From CBDHFQ01 sp965262565 (lineage in GTDB: Bacteria; Bacteroidota; Bacteroidia; J057), in assembly GCA_965262565.1 (NCBI GenBank), contig CBDHFQ010000029.1, forward strand, positions 124,001-188,000: a stretch of 64,000 bases of DNA, read 5' to 3'. Position numbers and translations under genes: made by a program. Numbering within the stretch: position 1 is the stretch's first letter; each line of letters opens with the position of its first letter. The notes beneath the pieces were generated by a model. The model was not told the DNA's origin and made no database searches. It was given only the letters and a program-made list of their open reading frames with translations. Positions 35,293-44,906 of this stretch are shown piece by piece.

Positions 35293-36387
35293 TTAACTTG
35301 AAATAGAATAATAAATGATTCGATGATTTCCCGTGTCTGCAACGGCCATCAGATGTTCTTTACTAGCCAGACTAAAAGGCCAATATAATGTATGTTCAGT
35401 ACTATGCATATTGTATTGATTTTCTCCTCCCAACTGGAAAGATGCCTGTCCTATGAGGTGCTGCGCTGGCTGATTGTGAGTTGTTGGAAGTTGATCCCAA
35501 CCGAGAATTCTACTGTTACCAGCGTCTGCCACCCATATTCCTTCACGATAGAATAATACATCGTAACACCAATTGAGTGTATAGGCTTCAGGGAAAAGTT
35601 TGAATTGATTTTGTCCTTTAGCATCCAGATGGGGTTGTCCTAGGATGATGGAGGGAAGATCAGAAAAAGCCTCTTCATAATGCTTCCAGACTAATACTCG
35701 GTAAGCATTTGTATCCACTATAGCCAATTCTCCGTTTGGGCCGAGTTTAACAGCATAAGGCCAGGTAGCAGAAGAGGTATCGTAATCTTTAGTGGTGAAA
35801 TCAGCTTGCCCTATTACCCGATCTGCTGCTTTATAGGAGTAGGCAGGAATCTCTTCATAAAACAATACCCTTCGATTTCCAGTGTCTGCAATCCACAGAT
35901 GTGTTCCATCAGAAAATACTCCATAGGGCCAATATAGCGTTTGGGCATCAGGCGAGGAACCTACTCCTTTCACATTAGGTTGATTCTGCTCGAAATTGGG
36001 TTGGCCAAGTACTACATCTGCTGCCTGTCCATTTTTTGTGGGGAAGGAGTGCCAGATGAGCACACGATGATTCCAGGCATCTGCTACTACCAAGGTTTTT
36101 CCATCGCTCCATATACCTGAAGGATACTGTAGGGTTGATGCGGACACCTTGCCTCCTTGATTGCGTTCCGTTTTTCCCTGGTGGTCCTGTCCAAGAATTA
36201 AAGAAGGAGGGAGGTGAGGTTGTTCAGGATGGGACCAAATAAATATCCTATTCCTGCCAGTATCAGATACCAGTAAATATTTTTGGGTAAGCCAGACACC
36301 TCTGGGAGCTAAAAAGGGACTATCTGGATCTCCATAAAAACAAAAAGGGGTAGTAGTATACGGTCTGGAATTGATAGAAATGTTCAT
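35293..36387 (-). CDS. NHL-repeat beta-propeller protein of the hydrogenase locus
   Basis: 364 aa without a clear signal peptide. It contains about six NHL blades, each with a (V/I)AD(T/A)(G/W)N(H/R)R(V/I) core: VSDTGRNRIFIW, VADAWNHRVLIW, IADTGNRRVLFY, IVDTNAYRVLVW, VADAGNSRILGW, VADTGNHRIIYY. Between them recur ILGQ..., VLGQPNF and VIGQADF elements. It lies 3 bp after hypE and 9 bp before the nickel-permease gene, so it is co-transcribed with maturation genes. NHL proteins are known to accompany some group 2a hydrogenase clusters (from memory); the biochemical role is not established. Confidence 0.85.
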   Translation of the reverse strand: MNISINSRPYTTTPFCFYGDPDSPFLAPRGVWLTQKYLLVSDTGRNRIFIWSHPEQPHLPPSLILGQDHQGKTERNQGGKVSASTLQYPSGIWSDGKTLVVADAWNHRVLIWHSFPTKNGQAADVVLGQPNFEQNQPNVKGVGSSPDAQTLYWPYGVFSDGTHLWIADTGNRRVLFYEEIPAYSYKAADRVIGQADFTTKDYDTSSATWPYAVKLGPNGELAIVDTNAYRVLVWKHYEEAFSDLPSIILGQPHLDAKGQNQFKLFPEAYTLNWCYDVLFYREGIWVADAGNSRILGWDQLPTTHNQPAQHLIGQASFQLGGENQYNMHSTEHTLYWPFSLASKEHLMAVADTGNHRIIYYSISS

Positions 36388-36390
36388 AGA

Positions 36391-37449
36391 TTAACAAATT
36401 CGCGGTAGCTGTTCTCCTGTCAGCATATTGACTACTCTTCTTCCACCTATTTTACTTTGTAATACCACTTGCCGAGGATGAGCTTGCACTACTTCTCCGA
36501 TAATGGCTGCATGCTGACCTTTATCAAAAGATCGAATCAATTGCAGCGCTTTTTCCGCCTTATCTTTGGCGACAAAGGTCAAAAATATTCCTTCATTAGC
36601 TACATAAAGTGGGTCCAATCCTAGCATTTCGCATGCTCCTTCCACTTGGGGATCGATAGGAAGGTGTTTTTGATATATCTTGATCCCTTGTTGAATTTGT
36701 CTGGCGATCTCCACCAATACCGTTGCTACGCCACCTCTGGTAGGATCGCGCATAAAATGAATAGAAGCTTGCAGTTCTTCTATCATGGCTAGGACCATTT
36801 CATGTACATGGGCAGTATCACTCTTCACCGTAGTTTCAAATTCGAGTCCTTCACGTTGTGACATCACTGCTATCCCATGAGCGGCTAATTTGCCACTCAC
36901 GATGATCTGGTCTCCTATGTTAATATGTCTGGCATCGATATGAGCATGAGGATGAATTTCCCCAATGCCTGCAGTATTAATGAACATCTGATCTCCTTTT
37001 CCCTTCTCTACCACCTTTGTGTCACCTGTAACGATGTTTACTCCTGCCGATTCGCAAGCGTGTTTAATCGATACTAACACTTTCCAGAGATCCTCTATTA
37101 ATAGTCCCTCCTCTAGAATTAAGGCTAAAGAAATGTAGGTTGGAACAGCACCACACATGGCTAAATCATTTACCGTACCATGAATAGCTAAATCTCCTAT
37201 GTTACCTCCAGGGAAAAAGATAGGGGAAATGACATAGCTATCCGTCGTGAAGGCTGCTTTTCCCAATGGGCGCATCATAGCTCCATCATGCTGCTCATTT
37301 AAGATATCATTAGATAGCAATGGGTAAATGACTTCATCTAACAATTTATGCGTCAGTGTTCCTCCACTTCCATGTCCCAACGTTATTCGATCAAAATCCA
37401 GCGCAGGTAAAGGACAACTTACCATCATATGAATAGGTTCTATAGCCAT
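36391..37449 (-). CDS. hypE: Hydrogenase maturation protein HypE
   Basis: 352 aa. HypE dehydrates a thiocarbamate on its C-terminal Cys to thiocyanate, the source of the two CN ligands of the Ni-Fe site. ATP-binding features of the PurM/ThiL fold are present: ITLGHGSGGTLTHKLL, FTTDSYVISPIFFPGGNIGDLAIHGTVNDLAMCGA and VTGDTKVV. The chain ends in PRIC, with the substrate-carrying Cys as the last residue, as required. It lies 42 bp after hypD. Confidence 0.96.
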   Translation of the reverse strand: MAIEPIHMMVSCPLPALDFDRITLGHGSGGTLTHKLLDEVIYPLLSNDILNEQHDGAMMRPLGKAAFTTDSYVISPIFFPGGNIGDLAIHGTVNDLAMCGAVPTYISLALILEEGLLIEDLWKVLVSIKHACESAGVNIVTGDTKVVEKGKGDQMFINTAGIGEIHPHAHIDARHINIGDQIIVSGKLAAHGIAVMSQREGLEFETTVKSDTAHVHEMVLAMIEELQASIHFMRDPTRGGVATVLVEIARQIQQGIKIYQKHLPIDPQVEGACEMLGLDPLYVANEGIFLTFVAKDKAEKALQLIRSFDKGQHAAIIGEVVQAHPRQVVLQSKIGGRRVVNMLTGEQLPRIC

Positions 37450-37491
37450 GTTCGGATTAAAAGGAGATTAAGAATTAATTTGTTGACGTCT

Positions 37492-38592
37492 TTAAACGGC
37501 ACTATGCTGTACTTGAGAAAAATGGTAGTAAGCAGCACACGCACCTTCTGAAGAAACCATAGGCGCACCTAATGGATGTTCAGGAGTACAACCCTTCCCG
37601 AATTGGCTACATTGGTGAGGCTTTTTCAAGCCCTTCAATACCTGACCTGCGATACAATCCTTGCACTCAGGAGCTTCACTTATATTGACATCAAATTTCT
37701 TTTTAGCATCATACGCGCTATATGTTTCACTTACTTCAAATCCACTGAATGGAATAGTTCCGATTCCCCTCCACTCTCTATCTACAATGTCGAATACTTC
37801 ATTAACTACTCGCTGAGCTTCTACATTACCTTCCGCCTGAACCACACGGGTGTATTGATTTTCCAGTTTGGCCTCTCCTTTTTCGAGTTGCTGAATGGTC
37901 ATGAGAATACCTTGCAGTAAATCTACAGGTTCAAAACCCGTTACTACAATGGGAACCTGATAGGTCTGAACCAATGGAACATATTCATAAATTCCCATAA
38001 TCGTACAAACGTGGCCCGCAGCGAGGAATCCCTGAATTACATTGGTTTCATCTGATAGAATAGCTTCCATAGCCGGAGGAACTAATACTTGGGAAGCCAG
38101 AATAGAGAAATTTTTCAGGCCTGCTCTATGCGCATGAAGCACAGCAAGCGCATTCGCAGGTGCTGTCGTCTCAAACCCCACAGCAAAAAATACTACTTCT
38201 TTTTCTGGATGTTTTTCTGCCAGTCTAACAGCTTCCAGCGGTGAGTAGAGAATTTTTACTTCGGCACCATTCGCTTTGGCTTCTAATAAACTTTTCCTGG
38301 AACCGGGTACTCTGATCATATCACCAAAGGTACATACGATGGTGTCCTTTTCTTCAGCGAGAAACACAGCTTTATCGATCAGGTTTAAAGGCGTAACACA
38401 CACGGGACATCCAGGACCATGCACCATCTGAATGTCCTTTGGCAGCAAATCTAAGATGCCGTTTTTTACTAAACTGTGCGTTTGGCCACCACAAATCTCC
38501 ATAATGGTCCACGGCTGAGTGGTGGTGCTATGAATCTCCTGTAAATATCGGGTGACTATTTCCGGGTCTCTAAATTCAGTTAAGAATTTCAT
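37492..38592 (-). CDS. hypD: Hydrogenase maturation protein HypD
   Basis: 366 aa [4Fe-4S] protein that, with HypC, is the scaffold where Fe(CN)2CO is assembled. Conserved cysteines are in WTIMEICGGQTHSLVKNGI (near residue 35), HGPGCPVCVTP (about 64-74) and the C-terminal cluster-binding end (CKDCIAGQVLKGLKKPHQCSQFGKGCTPEHPLGAPMVSSEGACAAYY). The length is standard. Confidence 0.97.
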   Translation of the reverse strand: MKFLTEFRDPEIVTRYLQEIHSTTTQPWTIMEICGGQTHSLVKNGILDLLPKDIQMVHGPGCPVCVTPLNLIDKAVFLAEEKDTIVCTFGDMIRVPGSRKSLLEAKANGAEVKILYSPLEAVRLAEKHPEKEVVFFAVGFETTAPANALAVLHAHRAGLKNFSILASQVLVPPAMEAILSDETNVIQGFLAAGHVCTIMGIYEYVPLVQTYQVPIVVTGFEPVDLLQGILMTIQQLEKGEAKLENQYTRVVQAEGNVEAQRVVNEVFDIVDREWRGIGTIPFSGFEVSETYSAYDAKKKFDVNISEAPECKDCIAGQVLKGLKKPHQCSQFGKGCTPEHPLGAPMVSSEGACAAYYHFSQVQHSAV

Positions 38593-38638
38593 AGTAGTAG
38601 AGCTTTATAGATAGATAGAATGTGGAGAATAAATACGG

Positions 38639-38902
38639 CTAAGAAATATGTTCACCTTCCTGCATCTCTTCTAATTCGCCGATTTCACTTAAGTACTCAA
38701 ATACCTTCATCGCTTCCTGTTCATCTATTTTACTGATGGCCACCCCTACATGAACCAGTACGTAATCCCCTATATCTGCTTGAGGAAGCATTTCTAGGGA
38801 AGCTTCTTTAAAAATACCGCCAAAATTCACTTTAGCGATCTTGGCCTTACCGCCATATTTATATTCGATAGATTGAATCTTACCAGGAATTGCTAAACAC
38901 AT
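38639..38902 (-). CDS. hypC: Hydrogenase maturation chaperone HypC
   Basis: 87 aa with the defining MCLAIPGK start; Cys2 carries the Fe(CN)2CO precursor with HypD and then contacts the large subunit apo-protein. The central DYVLVHVGVAISKIDEQEAMKVFEYL is typical. It lies 46 bp before hypD on the same strand. Confidence 0.97.
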   Translation of the reverse strand: MCLAIPGKIQSIEYKYGGKAKIAKVNFGGIFKEASLEMLPQADIGDYVLVHVGVAISKIDEQEAMKVFEYLSEIGELEEMQEGEHIS

Positions 38903-38971
38903 AGGGTCGAGTAGTAATAGAGTCTAAATGATCAAATGATGTTTTACTAATATATGACAATTCTAATATAA

Positions 38972-41542
38972 TCACAATAAGTGTGAACAATGCTGAAAAT
39001 ACCCTATTTGGCCCACGGATATATTCTCATCATTAGGAGACATCAACTCATGGAAGTAAAGCGTGGTTCGTTTGGGACAGTTATGAATGAGTAAATCGAT
39101 CAACAGGCGATTTTGAAAGACCCCTCCGCTAAAGGCAATATGAGTAATCCCCAAATATTCGCTCAAGGAAAAGATGGCGTGTACCAGGCTAAGATGAAAT
39201 CGATAGGCGATAAGTCCTGGTAATGTATCCTTCATTATATCCTCATGGATAGCTTTTATAAGTGAGGAAATAGATAATAGGGGAAGCTTCTCTTCAAATG
39301 GGCGAGGACTAATTGGAACAAAAAGCGGATATAGTTCCTCAGTATACAAGAGGGGGAATGCTCGAAATGTATCATTTATAGGAGGATCTTTGAATCGTTG
39401 TGCTTCCTCTGCATATGTGGTAGCTATCTGTTCCAATCGAATGGCGGCTTCTCCTTCATAATCCATAACATCTACCAACCCCAACAAACTCGACACGGCA
39501 TCAAACAATCGTCCCATAGAATGATTCGGGATGGCTGCTTCTTGAGAGACCAACTTCCGATAGTAATTCCATTCGGTGGAATTAAATTTTGAGATGAGCA
39601 TGGAATGAGCTTCAGGAAAGGAATGGGCAACTGCCAGTGCAGATAGACGGGATTCTCTACTCATTTTATCTCCTGATACATTTGGAAAAGGGGCTAAATG
39701 TGTGATATGTGTGAGGGTAGATGCTCGATGATGAATAGCACTTTGATATATAAAACATTCGCTCCCCCAAATATGTCCATCTTCTCCCAAGCCGGTTCCA
39801 TCCCACACAATTCCAAGGATAGGCGCACTCTGGTTCCAAAGATGGTGTTCTGTGAGAATAGCTGCGAAATGTGCTCTGTGATGTGGGATGGCGTAAACAG
39901 GGATATGCCATTCTTTAGCTAAGGCTTTTCCATATATAGAGGGAAAATATGCTGGATGCGTATCTACTAAAATAGCAGAAGGGGATGCCTGAAGGACGGA
40001 TAGCATATGTTCCAGGCAATCTTTGTAATGCAATTCATGATCGTAAGTGGCTATTTCTCCTAAATAAGGACTAACATACAGATTGTCTTGATGATAAATG
40101 GTGAAAGTTCCTTTTTGTAAAGCCCCCATAGATAGTAGGGTAGAAGGGGTTGTGCCAATGAGGTGTTCCTTGCCCTTGAGAAAGTGGGAAGTGTGAGTAA
40201 GATGATCTGTATCTGTAGAAGAGATAATAGGGACATCTTCAACTTTAGGGCTGGGGAGAAGGAGGGTAGGAGCGAATCCTCTTGACCTGCGAAATATGAC
40301 AGCTTGTTGATAAACAGAGCTAAGGCCGAGAACCGAGTCATCCTGAGAAATAACAATATCTCTATTGTGCGTGAGAATGACATCTGCTAATGCACTTAAT
40401 TCATTTAAGTGGGTACGATCGTCGTAGATGATGGGGTGATGAGAAGGATTTGCACTGGTAGCTATTAGTGGGCGATTAAAGGATTGAAGGAGTAAATGAA
40501 GCAGGGGAGCATAAGGAAGCATCAATCCCAATTGATTGAGGTCAGGAGCAATCTGATGGATAGCTAAGTCTTTGTAAGCCGCTTCACGAATAGGCAATAA
40601 TAATATAGGTTTGGTATGGGAAAGAAGAAGAGAGGCCGCTTGATCAGTGATGGTAACATGTTGTTGGGCGTAGGATAAATCTGGATACATTAATGCAAAT
40701 GGCTTTTTAGGACGAGCTTTTCGGTTTCTAAGGCGTTGAACAGCATCGGCATTCGTTGCATCCGCCAATAAGAGAAAGCCACCTATTCCCTTGACAGCGA
40801 TGATGTACCCTTCTGTGAGTAGTTGGGCACTTAACGCTATCAATGTTTGATCATTGGCCCCTAAACCTTCCGCTACTTTATATTCGTGTGGCTGTTCAAA
40901 AGGTAAAGCTTCTGGCGCATTGGCATAAATCCCCTTACCTATGTTCTCATTTACCTTCTTGTTCGTTCCTATTAATCGCAATCTTATTCCACATACGGCA
41001 CAAGAGTTGGTTTGGGAATAAAATCGTCTGTCCAGAGGATCATTGTATTCTTTTAGGCATGCGGGACACATCTCAAAAGGGTCCATAGTCGTATATTCCC
41101 GATCATATGGTAAATCATTTATGATAGAGAAGCGAGGACCACAATGCGTGCAAGTGATAAAAGGATATTGATACCTGCGATTTCGAGGATCGTTCATCTC
41201 TGCCAGGCATTTGTCGCAAACGTCCAAATCTGGCGTTAAGATTAATTGTCGATCTCCTTCTGATTGGCTGAGGATGATTCGGAAATCGGAAAATGGTTGT
41301 TGAGCTACCGGATAGAGTTCCAACTGTTTGATAAAAGAAATGGCAGGTTTTCTTTTTTCGATAGCATCAGCGAATTGAAGAGCTTGTTGTTCTGTAGCGT
41401 TAAAGGTAATCCTCACCCCATCGGGGCCATTGGACACCTCTCCACAGATATTCCATTCACGTGCTAATCCATATACAAAAGGTCTAAAGCCGACTCCTTG
41501 TACCTTTCCGCTAACATGAATGTGAAATGTTCGCTTTTCCAA
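38972..41542 (-). CDS. hypF: Carbamoyltransferase HypF
   Basis: 856 aa; HypF uses carbamoyl phosphate to make carbamoyl-adenylate and passes the carbamoyl group to HypE's C-terminal Cys. Domains in order: an acylphosphatase-like N-terminus (VQGVGFRPFVYGLAREW); two zinc-finger-like pairs (CDKCLAEMNDPRNRRYQYPFITCTHCG and CPACLKEYNDPLDRRFYSQTNSCAVCG); a YrdC-like domain (about 230-430); and a Kae1-like C-terminal domain with HHRAHFAAIL, WDGTGLGEDGHIWGSE and AFSGGVFQNRLL. It is longer than the typical 750 aa, with an insert of about 50 residues near residue 430-480. HypB ends 3 bp upstream. Confidence 0.96.
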   Translation of the reverse strand: MEKRTFHIHVSGKVQGVGFRPFVYGLAREWNICGEVSNGPDGVRITFNATEQQALQFADAIEKRKPAISFIKQLELYPVAQQPFSDFRIILSQSEGDRQLILTPDLDVCDKCLAEMNDPRNRRYQYPFITCTHCGPRFSIINDLPYDREYTTMDPFEMCPACLKEYNDPLDRRFYSQTNSCAVCGIRLRLIGTNKKVNENIGKGIYANAPEALPFEQPHEYKVAEGLGANDQTLIALSAQLLTEGYIIAVKGIGGFLLLADATNADAVQRLRNRKARPKKPFALMYPDLSYAQQHVTITDQAASLLLSHTKPILLLPIREAAYKDLAIHQIAPDLNQLGLMLPYAPLLHLLLQSFNRPLIATSANPSHHPIIYDDRTHLNELSALADVILTHNRDIVISQDDSVLGLSSVYQQAVIFRRSRGFAPTLLLPSPKVEDVPIISSTDTDHLTHTSHFLKGKEHLIGTTPSTLLSMGALQKGTFTIYHQDNLYVSPYLGEIATYDHELHYKDCLEHMLSVLQASPSAILVDTHPAYFPSIYGKALAKEWHIPVYAIPHHRAHFAAILTEHHLWNQSAPILGIVWDGTGLGEDGHIWGSECFIYQSAIHHRASTLTHITHLAPFPNVSGDKMSRESRLSALAVAHSFPEAHSMLISKFNSTEWNYYRKLVSQEAAIPNHSMGRLFDAVSSLLGLVDVMDYEGEAAIRLEQIATTYAEEAQRFKDPPINDTFRAFPLLYTEELYPLFVPISPRPFEEKLPLLSISSLIKAIHEDIMKDTLPGLIAYRFHLSLVHAIFSLSEYLGITHIAFSGGVFQNRLLIDLLIHNCPKRTTLYFHELMSPNDENISVGQIGYFQHCSHLL

Positions 41543-41545
41543 TGA

Positions 41546-42292
41546 CTATGAAACTACTTCCTGCTCAGATGGATAGTAGGTGTGTATGTCTACTTCTCCT
41601 GTGCTTTGCTTTTGTTGGACCATGTGAAGGAGAAACTCGCACCATTCGTCTATCCCTTCCTCTTTCAAGCTGGACACCTGCATGATTTCAATGTCCTTAT
41701 TTACTTCTTTGGCATCTTTGATGACCGCTTCTACAGAAAAAGGCAAGTAGGGGAGCAGATCTGTTTTCGTCAGCACCATCATGTCGCTAGTTAAAAACAT
41801 GCGAGGATACTTTTTGGGTTTATCGTCTCCTTCTGTTGTAGCGATGAGCGTAATGCGAAGATCTTCTCCTAAATCGAAAGCGGCCGGACAAACGAGATTG
41901 CCCACATTTTCTATAAATAATAGTTCTATCTCATCAAGATTCAAGGTATCGATGGCCTGAGACACCATTTGAGCTTCCAGATGGCATATTCCTCCTGTAA
42001 CAATTTGGAGAGCAGTGATATCGTGCTTTCTCAGTCGTTCAGAATCGCGTTCAGTCTCCAGATCGCCTCCTAATACCGCCATCTTCACTTTATCTTTGAT
42101 TCGATCTGCTGTAGCTTCCAGAAGTGAGGTTTTTCCGCTTCCCGGAGAAGAAGTGAGGTTGATCAACAAAATTCTTCTGCGGGCCATTTCCTTTTTAATC
42201 GTGTCGGCTACATAATCGTTCGCCTTTAAGAGGCTGATGGGCATATCGTGCACCTGAAAAGTACCTCTTGTTTTGCGTTGTTCATTTTTCAT
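41546..42292 (-). CDS. hypB: Hydrogenase nickel incorporation GTPase HypB
   Basis: 248 aa from ATG 42292 (MKNEQRKTRG); the upstream ATG at 42364 would add a hydrophobic stretch not typical of HypB. The SIMIBI GTPase motifs are clear: Walker A SSPGSGKTSLLE, GGDLETERD, the CHLEAQM metal site (Cys and His), ENVGNLVCPA and TKTDLLPYL. There is no His-rich N-terminal nickel store, and the His-rich loop of the linked permease may compensate. It is the first gene of the hyp block and works with HypA, encoded 14 kb away in block B. Confidence 0.96.
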   Translation of the reverse strand: MKNEQRKTRGTFQVHDMPISLLKANDYVADTIKKEMARRRILLINLTSSPGSGKTSLLEATADRIKDKVKMAVLGGDLETERDSERLRKHDITALQIVTGGICHLEAQMVSQAIDTLNLDEIELLFIENVGNLVCPAAFDLGEDLRITLIATTEGDDKPKKYPRMFLTSDMMVLTKTDLLPYLPFSVEAVIKDAKEVNKDIEIMQVSSLKEEGIDEWCEFLLHMVQQKQSTGEVDIHTYYPSEQEVVS

Positions 42293-42414
42293 AGGGCGGT
42301 AGTGGTTAGTAATGTAGATTAAATATAGAAAAATAGATATGTAATGACAAAAGTGGAGAGACACAACGTTAACATTGTATTTCTACCACTTTCTGAAAAA
42401 TGCTATTACTTAAC

Positions 42415-42927
42415 TCATGACTTAGGCTCAAAAGTGGAATGAGGATAGTCCAAATAATCATTTACTCGGATAATTTTTCCTTCTTCAAAAGTCAATACCA
42501 CTACATAAGGAGCACTCCAGACGTATACTTCTTCATCTGGTTTTTGAACGATGCTTCCTTTATAATGGATAGATGCTTGGCCTCGAAATATGCCTTGATT
42601 CCCAGAAAAAAAGCGGTGCTCTTCCTTGAATTCCATTTGAATAACAGATGTCATAAATTCTCCAAAAGTACTTTTAACAGTTGCTTTTCCTTCCATCTTT
42701 ATAGGGGTTCCTCCACTGTTTGGACTCCCTGCAAATGTTTCATCAACATATGAAACACTATCGGCAAACATGGACAGCATTTTATCAACATCAACTTTGC
42801 TGTAGGCTGCAAAATAGGCATTAGCTGTACTTTCCATTTTTTCATAAGGAAAGGTAGGCGATCCATTTTGTGATTGAGCAGATACGAGAGTGAAAGTTAA
42901 AACTGAGAAGATCATTAATTTTTTCAT
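42415..42927 (-). CDS. Exported NTF2/SnoaL-like protein
   Basis: 170 aa with a signal peptide (MKKLMIFSVLTFTLVSAQSQ) and a cone-shaped NTF2-like fold suggested by YEKMESTANAYFAAYSKVDVDKMLSMFADSVSYVDE, TVKSTFGEFMTSV and VVVLTFEEGKIIRVNDYLDY. The family covers enzymes, immunity proteins and ligand-binding domains, so no function can be assigned. It lies just upstream of hypB on the same strand but separated by 122 bp, so co-transcription is uncertain. Confidence 0.7.
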   Translation of the reverse strand: MKKLMIFSVLTFTLVSAQSQNGSPTFPYEKMESTANAYFAAYSKVDVDKMLSMFADSVSYVDETFAGSPNSGGTPIKMEGKATVKSTFGEFMTSVIQMEFKEEHRFFSGNQGIFRGQASIHYKGSIVQKPDEEVYVWSAPYVVVLTFEEGKIIRVNDYLDYPHSTFEPKS

Positions 42928-43020
42928 AGATATATTTTTGGCCTAAATTTCCCTAAGATGAGGGTATCAGTAGACTCATTTTGTAAAATGTTACTTATTC
43001 AGAAGGCCAAAAGCTCAGGA

Positions 43021-44184
43021 TCATATATTTTCCGCAATATTTTGTTGTTTAATGTATTCAGTAGGGGTTGTGTTAGTGAATTTCTTAAAGATCCTGTTGA
43101 AAGATCCTTTATTACTGAAGCCCGCTTCCAGTCCTATGCCAAGAATAGTTAAGTGCTTATGCTGCGGGTCAATTAACCTGTTCTTCGCCTCCTTTACCCT
43201 GTATCCATTAATAAAATCGAAGAAATGTAGCTTTAATTGTTCATTGATAATCTGAGATAATTGATGGGAGGGAATATTAAGTTGGGTAGCTAAATCTTGA
43301 AGCTTTAATTCTGGATTCAAATAAGGTTTTTGCGTATCCATATGTGCCAATAAGCTAGCTAAGTATGTTTGAGTAAGTTCATCAGTTAGAGCAGAACTTT
43401 TATATTTTTTGTCTAAAGTGGTCTGAGAAGGGGGAAGAGGAACTTTGGTAGAACTAATCACATTTGAAGTGCCTACTGAATAATAGGCCAAGATGAAAAT
43501 GAACATAGATAGTATTACCATTAAAATACTTTCGAGTTCTAAGGTATATACTGATCGAAGAGACCATGAGATGTATACCAAAAGGAAGCTGGCTAGAAAA
43601 ACAATGAAAATGAGGAGAAGAATGTTAATCCATCTTAATCGCAATAAATGGGTATTAGCATCATATTGTGTTTTTTGGGTGTATGATTTTTGGGTCAATG
43701 AGTAAATAACATAAAGATAAATACCCATTTGACTTAGGAATAAACTTAAGAATAGGAGATAATGCCACGAAAAAGGAGTGGGTTGTAACCAGAATTGTCG
43801 AATAAACTCAATTTTCTCTGCTCCACTTAGGCTAATTACATCATAACTATTAATAAGCATGAGGAGAATAGGAGCATAATGGATCCATTCCCATGTTTTG
43901 AAGGGTTGGTTTGTGAGCGTAAGATGTGCATAAAAATACAATGAAGGTCCTATCCCTAACAGCAAAACATTGCCAACACCTATAAGATGAGGAAATTGAA
44001 GATAGCCATTAGAGAGAACGAGAAAGTATTCTGACAGAAGGAGGATAGAAAACACTAAGGCGCTGACTAAAAACTTATTGGCAGTATCTTGTCCTCCTAT
44101 CATAGCTATAACTAAGATTTGATAGCAACCTATAATGATTCCTATCAGTAATAGGATATTGTGTGGGCTAAGTACTACTTCCAT
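43021..44184 (-). CDS. AraC-family regulator with N-terminal membrane domain
   Basis: 387 aa. The N-terminal 230 residues contain seven hydrophobic helices, then a linker. A C-terminal AraC/XylS DNA-binding domain follows (YLNPELKLQDLATQLNIPSHQLSQIINEQLKLHFFDFINGYRVKEAKNRLI and GIGLEAGFSNKGSFNRIFKKFTNTTPTEYIKQ). Such 7TM-AraC proteins, common in Bacteroidota, are thought to sense a ligand in or at the membrane and act on DNA directly. No target is identifiable from the window. Confidence 0.88.
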   Translation of the reverse strand: MEVVLSPHNILLLIGIIIGCYQILVIAMIGGQDTANKFLVSALVFSILLLSEYFLVLSNGYLQFPHLIGVGNVLLLGIGPSLYFYAHLTLTNQPFKTWEWIHYAPILLMLINSYDVISLSGAEKIEFIRQFWLQPTPFSWHYLLFLSLFLSQMGIYLYVIYSLTQKSYTQKTQYDANTHLLRLRWINILLLIFIVFLASFLLVYISWSLRSVYTLELESILMVILSMFIFILAYYSVGTSNVISSTKVPLPPSQTTLDKKYKSSALTDELTQTYLASLLAHMDTQKPYLNPELKLQDLATQLNIPSHQLSQIINEQLKLHFFDFINGYRVKEAKNRLIDPQHKHLTILGIGLEAGFSNKGSFNRIFKKFTNTTPTEYIKQQNIAENI

Positions 44185-44224
44185 ACCTTATGAACTATTT
44201 TGGACTGAGAAGGATGCTTGGAAG

Positions 44225-44254
44225 ATAAAAAAAGGCCAACAAAATCTGTTGGCC
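44225..44254 (-). terminator. Rho-independent terminator for the Cys-rich gene
   Basis: An 8 bp stem (GGCCAACA 44234-44241 with TGTTGGCC 44247-44254) is read on the minus strand into a T run (A tract at 44227-44233). It lies 85 bp after the stop codon at 44339 and before the AraC gene. Confidence 0.75.
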
Positions 44255-44338
44255 AAAGTCCTTCGGGGAGGATAAATATGTAAATATCAAATGAGAAAAT
44301 GCGCTGAATTGAAGAAACTCATCTGCTTTTAATCATGG

Positions 44339-44740
44339 CTATTGGAGATAGCTAGTAACTGGTTCAAATGTATTTTCCCCCAGCACCATCAAATCATTGC
44401 TTACTTCCACCTTGGCTGCTACTGTTTTGCAAATAGGAGGACAATTAGGTGGACAAGGGATGGGACAGGGATTACAACTCGTTTTATTCGCCGCCGGGAT
44501 AAAATTCAGCGAGAACCAGGATCTTTGAACTGTTTCGGATGCTTTCTTCTTTTTTTCGCAACCAATCGTTGATTGATCCTCTTCCTTCTCAGCATCATTC
44601 ATCATAGTTGCAGTGAAGGTGGTGGCTTTCTCGATGGATGATTGCTTGGTACACTTGACTATCTGGCATGAGGATTGGGCAAACATACAGCCACAAAAGC
44701 TGGCACAGAAAAACGTGATCATTAACACTTTTATTTTCAT
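44339..44740 (-). CDS. Small Cys-rich exported protein
   Basis: 133 aa with a signal peptide (MKIKVLMITFFCASFCGCMFA; lipoprotein processing at the GC is possible). The mature part has about 10 Cys, including a compact CNPCPIPCPPNCPPIC cluster, which suggests disulfide cross-linking or metal binding. I do not recognise a family. It is divergent from the histidine kinase/response regulator operon and shares its 166 bp upstream region, including a GC-rich hairpin (44757-44770), so the two-component system may control it. Confidence 0.6.
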   Translation of the reverse strand: MKIKVLMITFFCASFCGCMFAQSSCQIVKCTKQSSIEKATTFTATMMNDAEKEEDQSTIGCEKKKKASETVQRSWFSLNFIPAANKTSCNPCPIPCPPNCPPICKTVAAKVEVSNDLMVLGENTFEPVTSYLQ

Positions 44741-44820
44741 AATCTAAATTTTTTATCCGGACCGGGCCGGGTTAATAATAAATGACTTAGTCAAAAGTGC
44801 TGAGGATGGCTTGTAAATGC

Positions 44821-44848
44821 TGTTAAACACTTGTTAAGGACTTGTTAA
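44821..44848. promoter_or_regulatory. Three direct TGTTAA repeats at 11 bp period, likely response-regulator sites
   Basis: TGTTAA occurs at 44821, 44832 and 44843, exactly one helical turn apart. OmpR/PhoB-type regulators bind head-to-tail repeats with this spacing. The site lies between the divergent Cys-rich gene and the kinase gene, 58 bp before the latter's start. Confidence 0.65.
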
Positions 44849-44906
44849 AGTCATAAAGAAAAACCGCCAATTCGTTTTCTTTGTATATGTATAAAACGCT
44901 CTGGCT

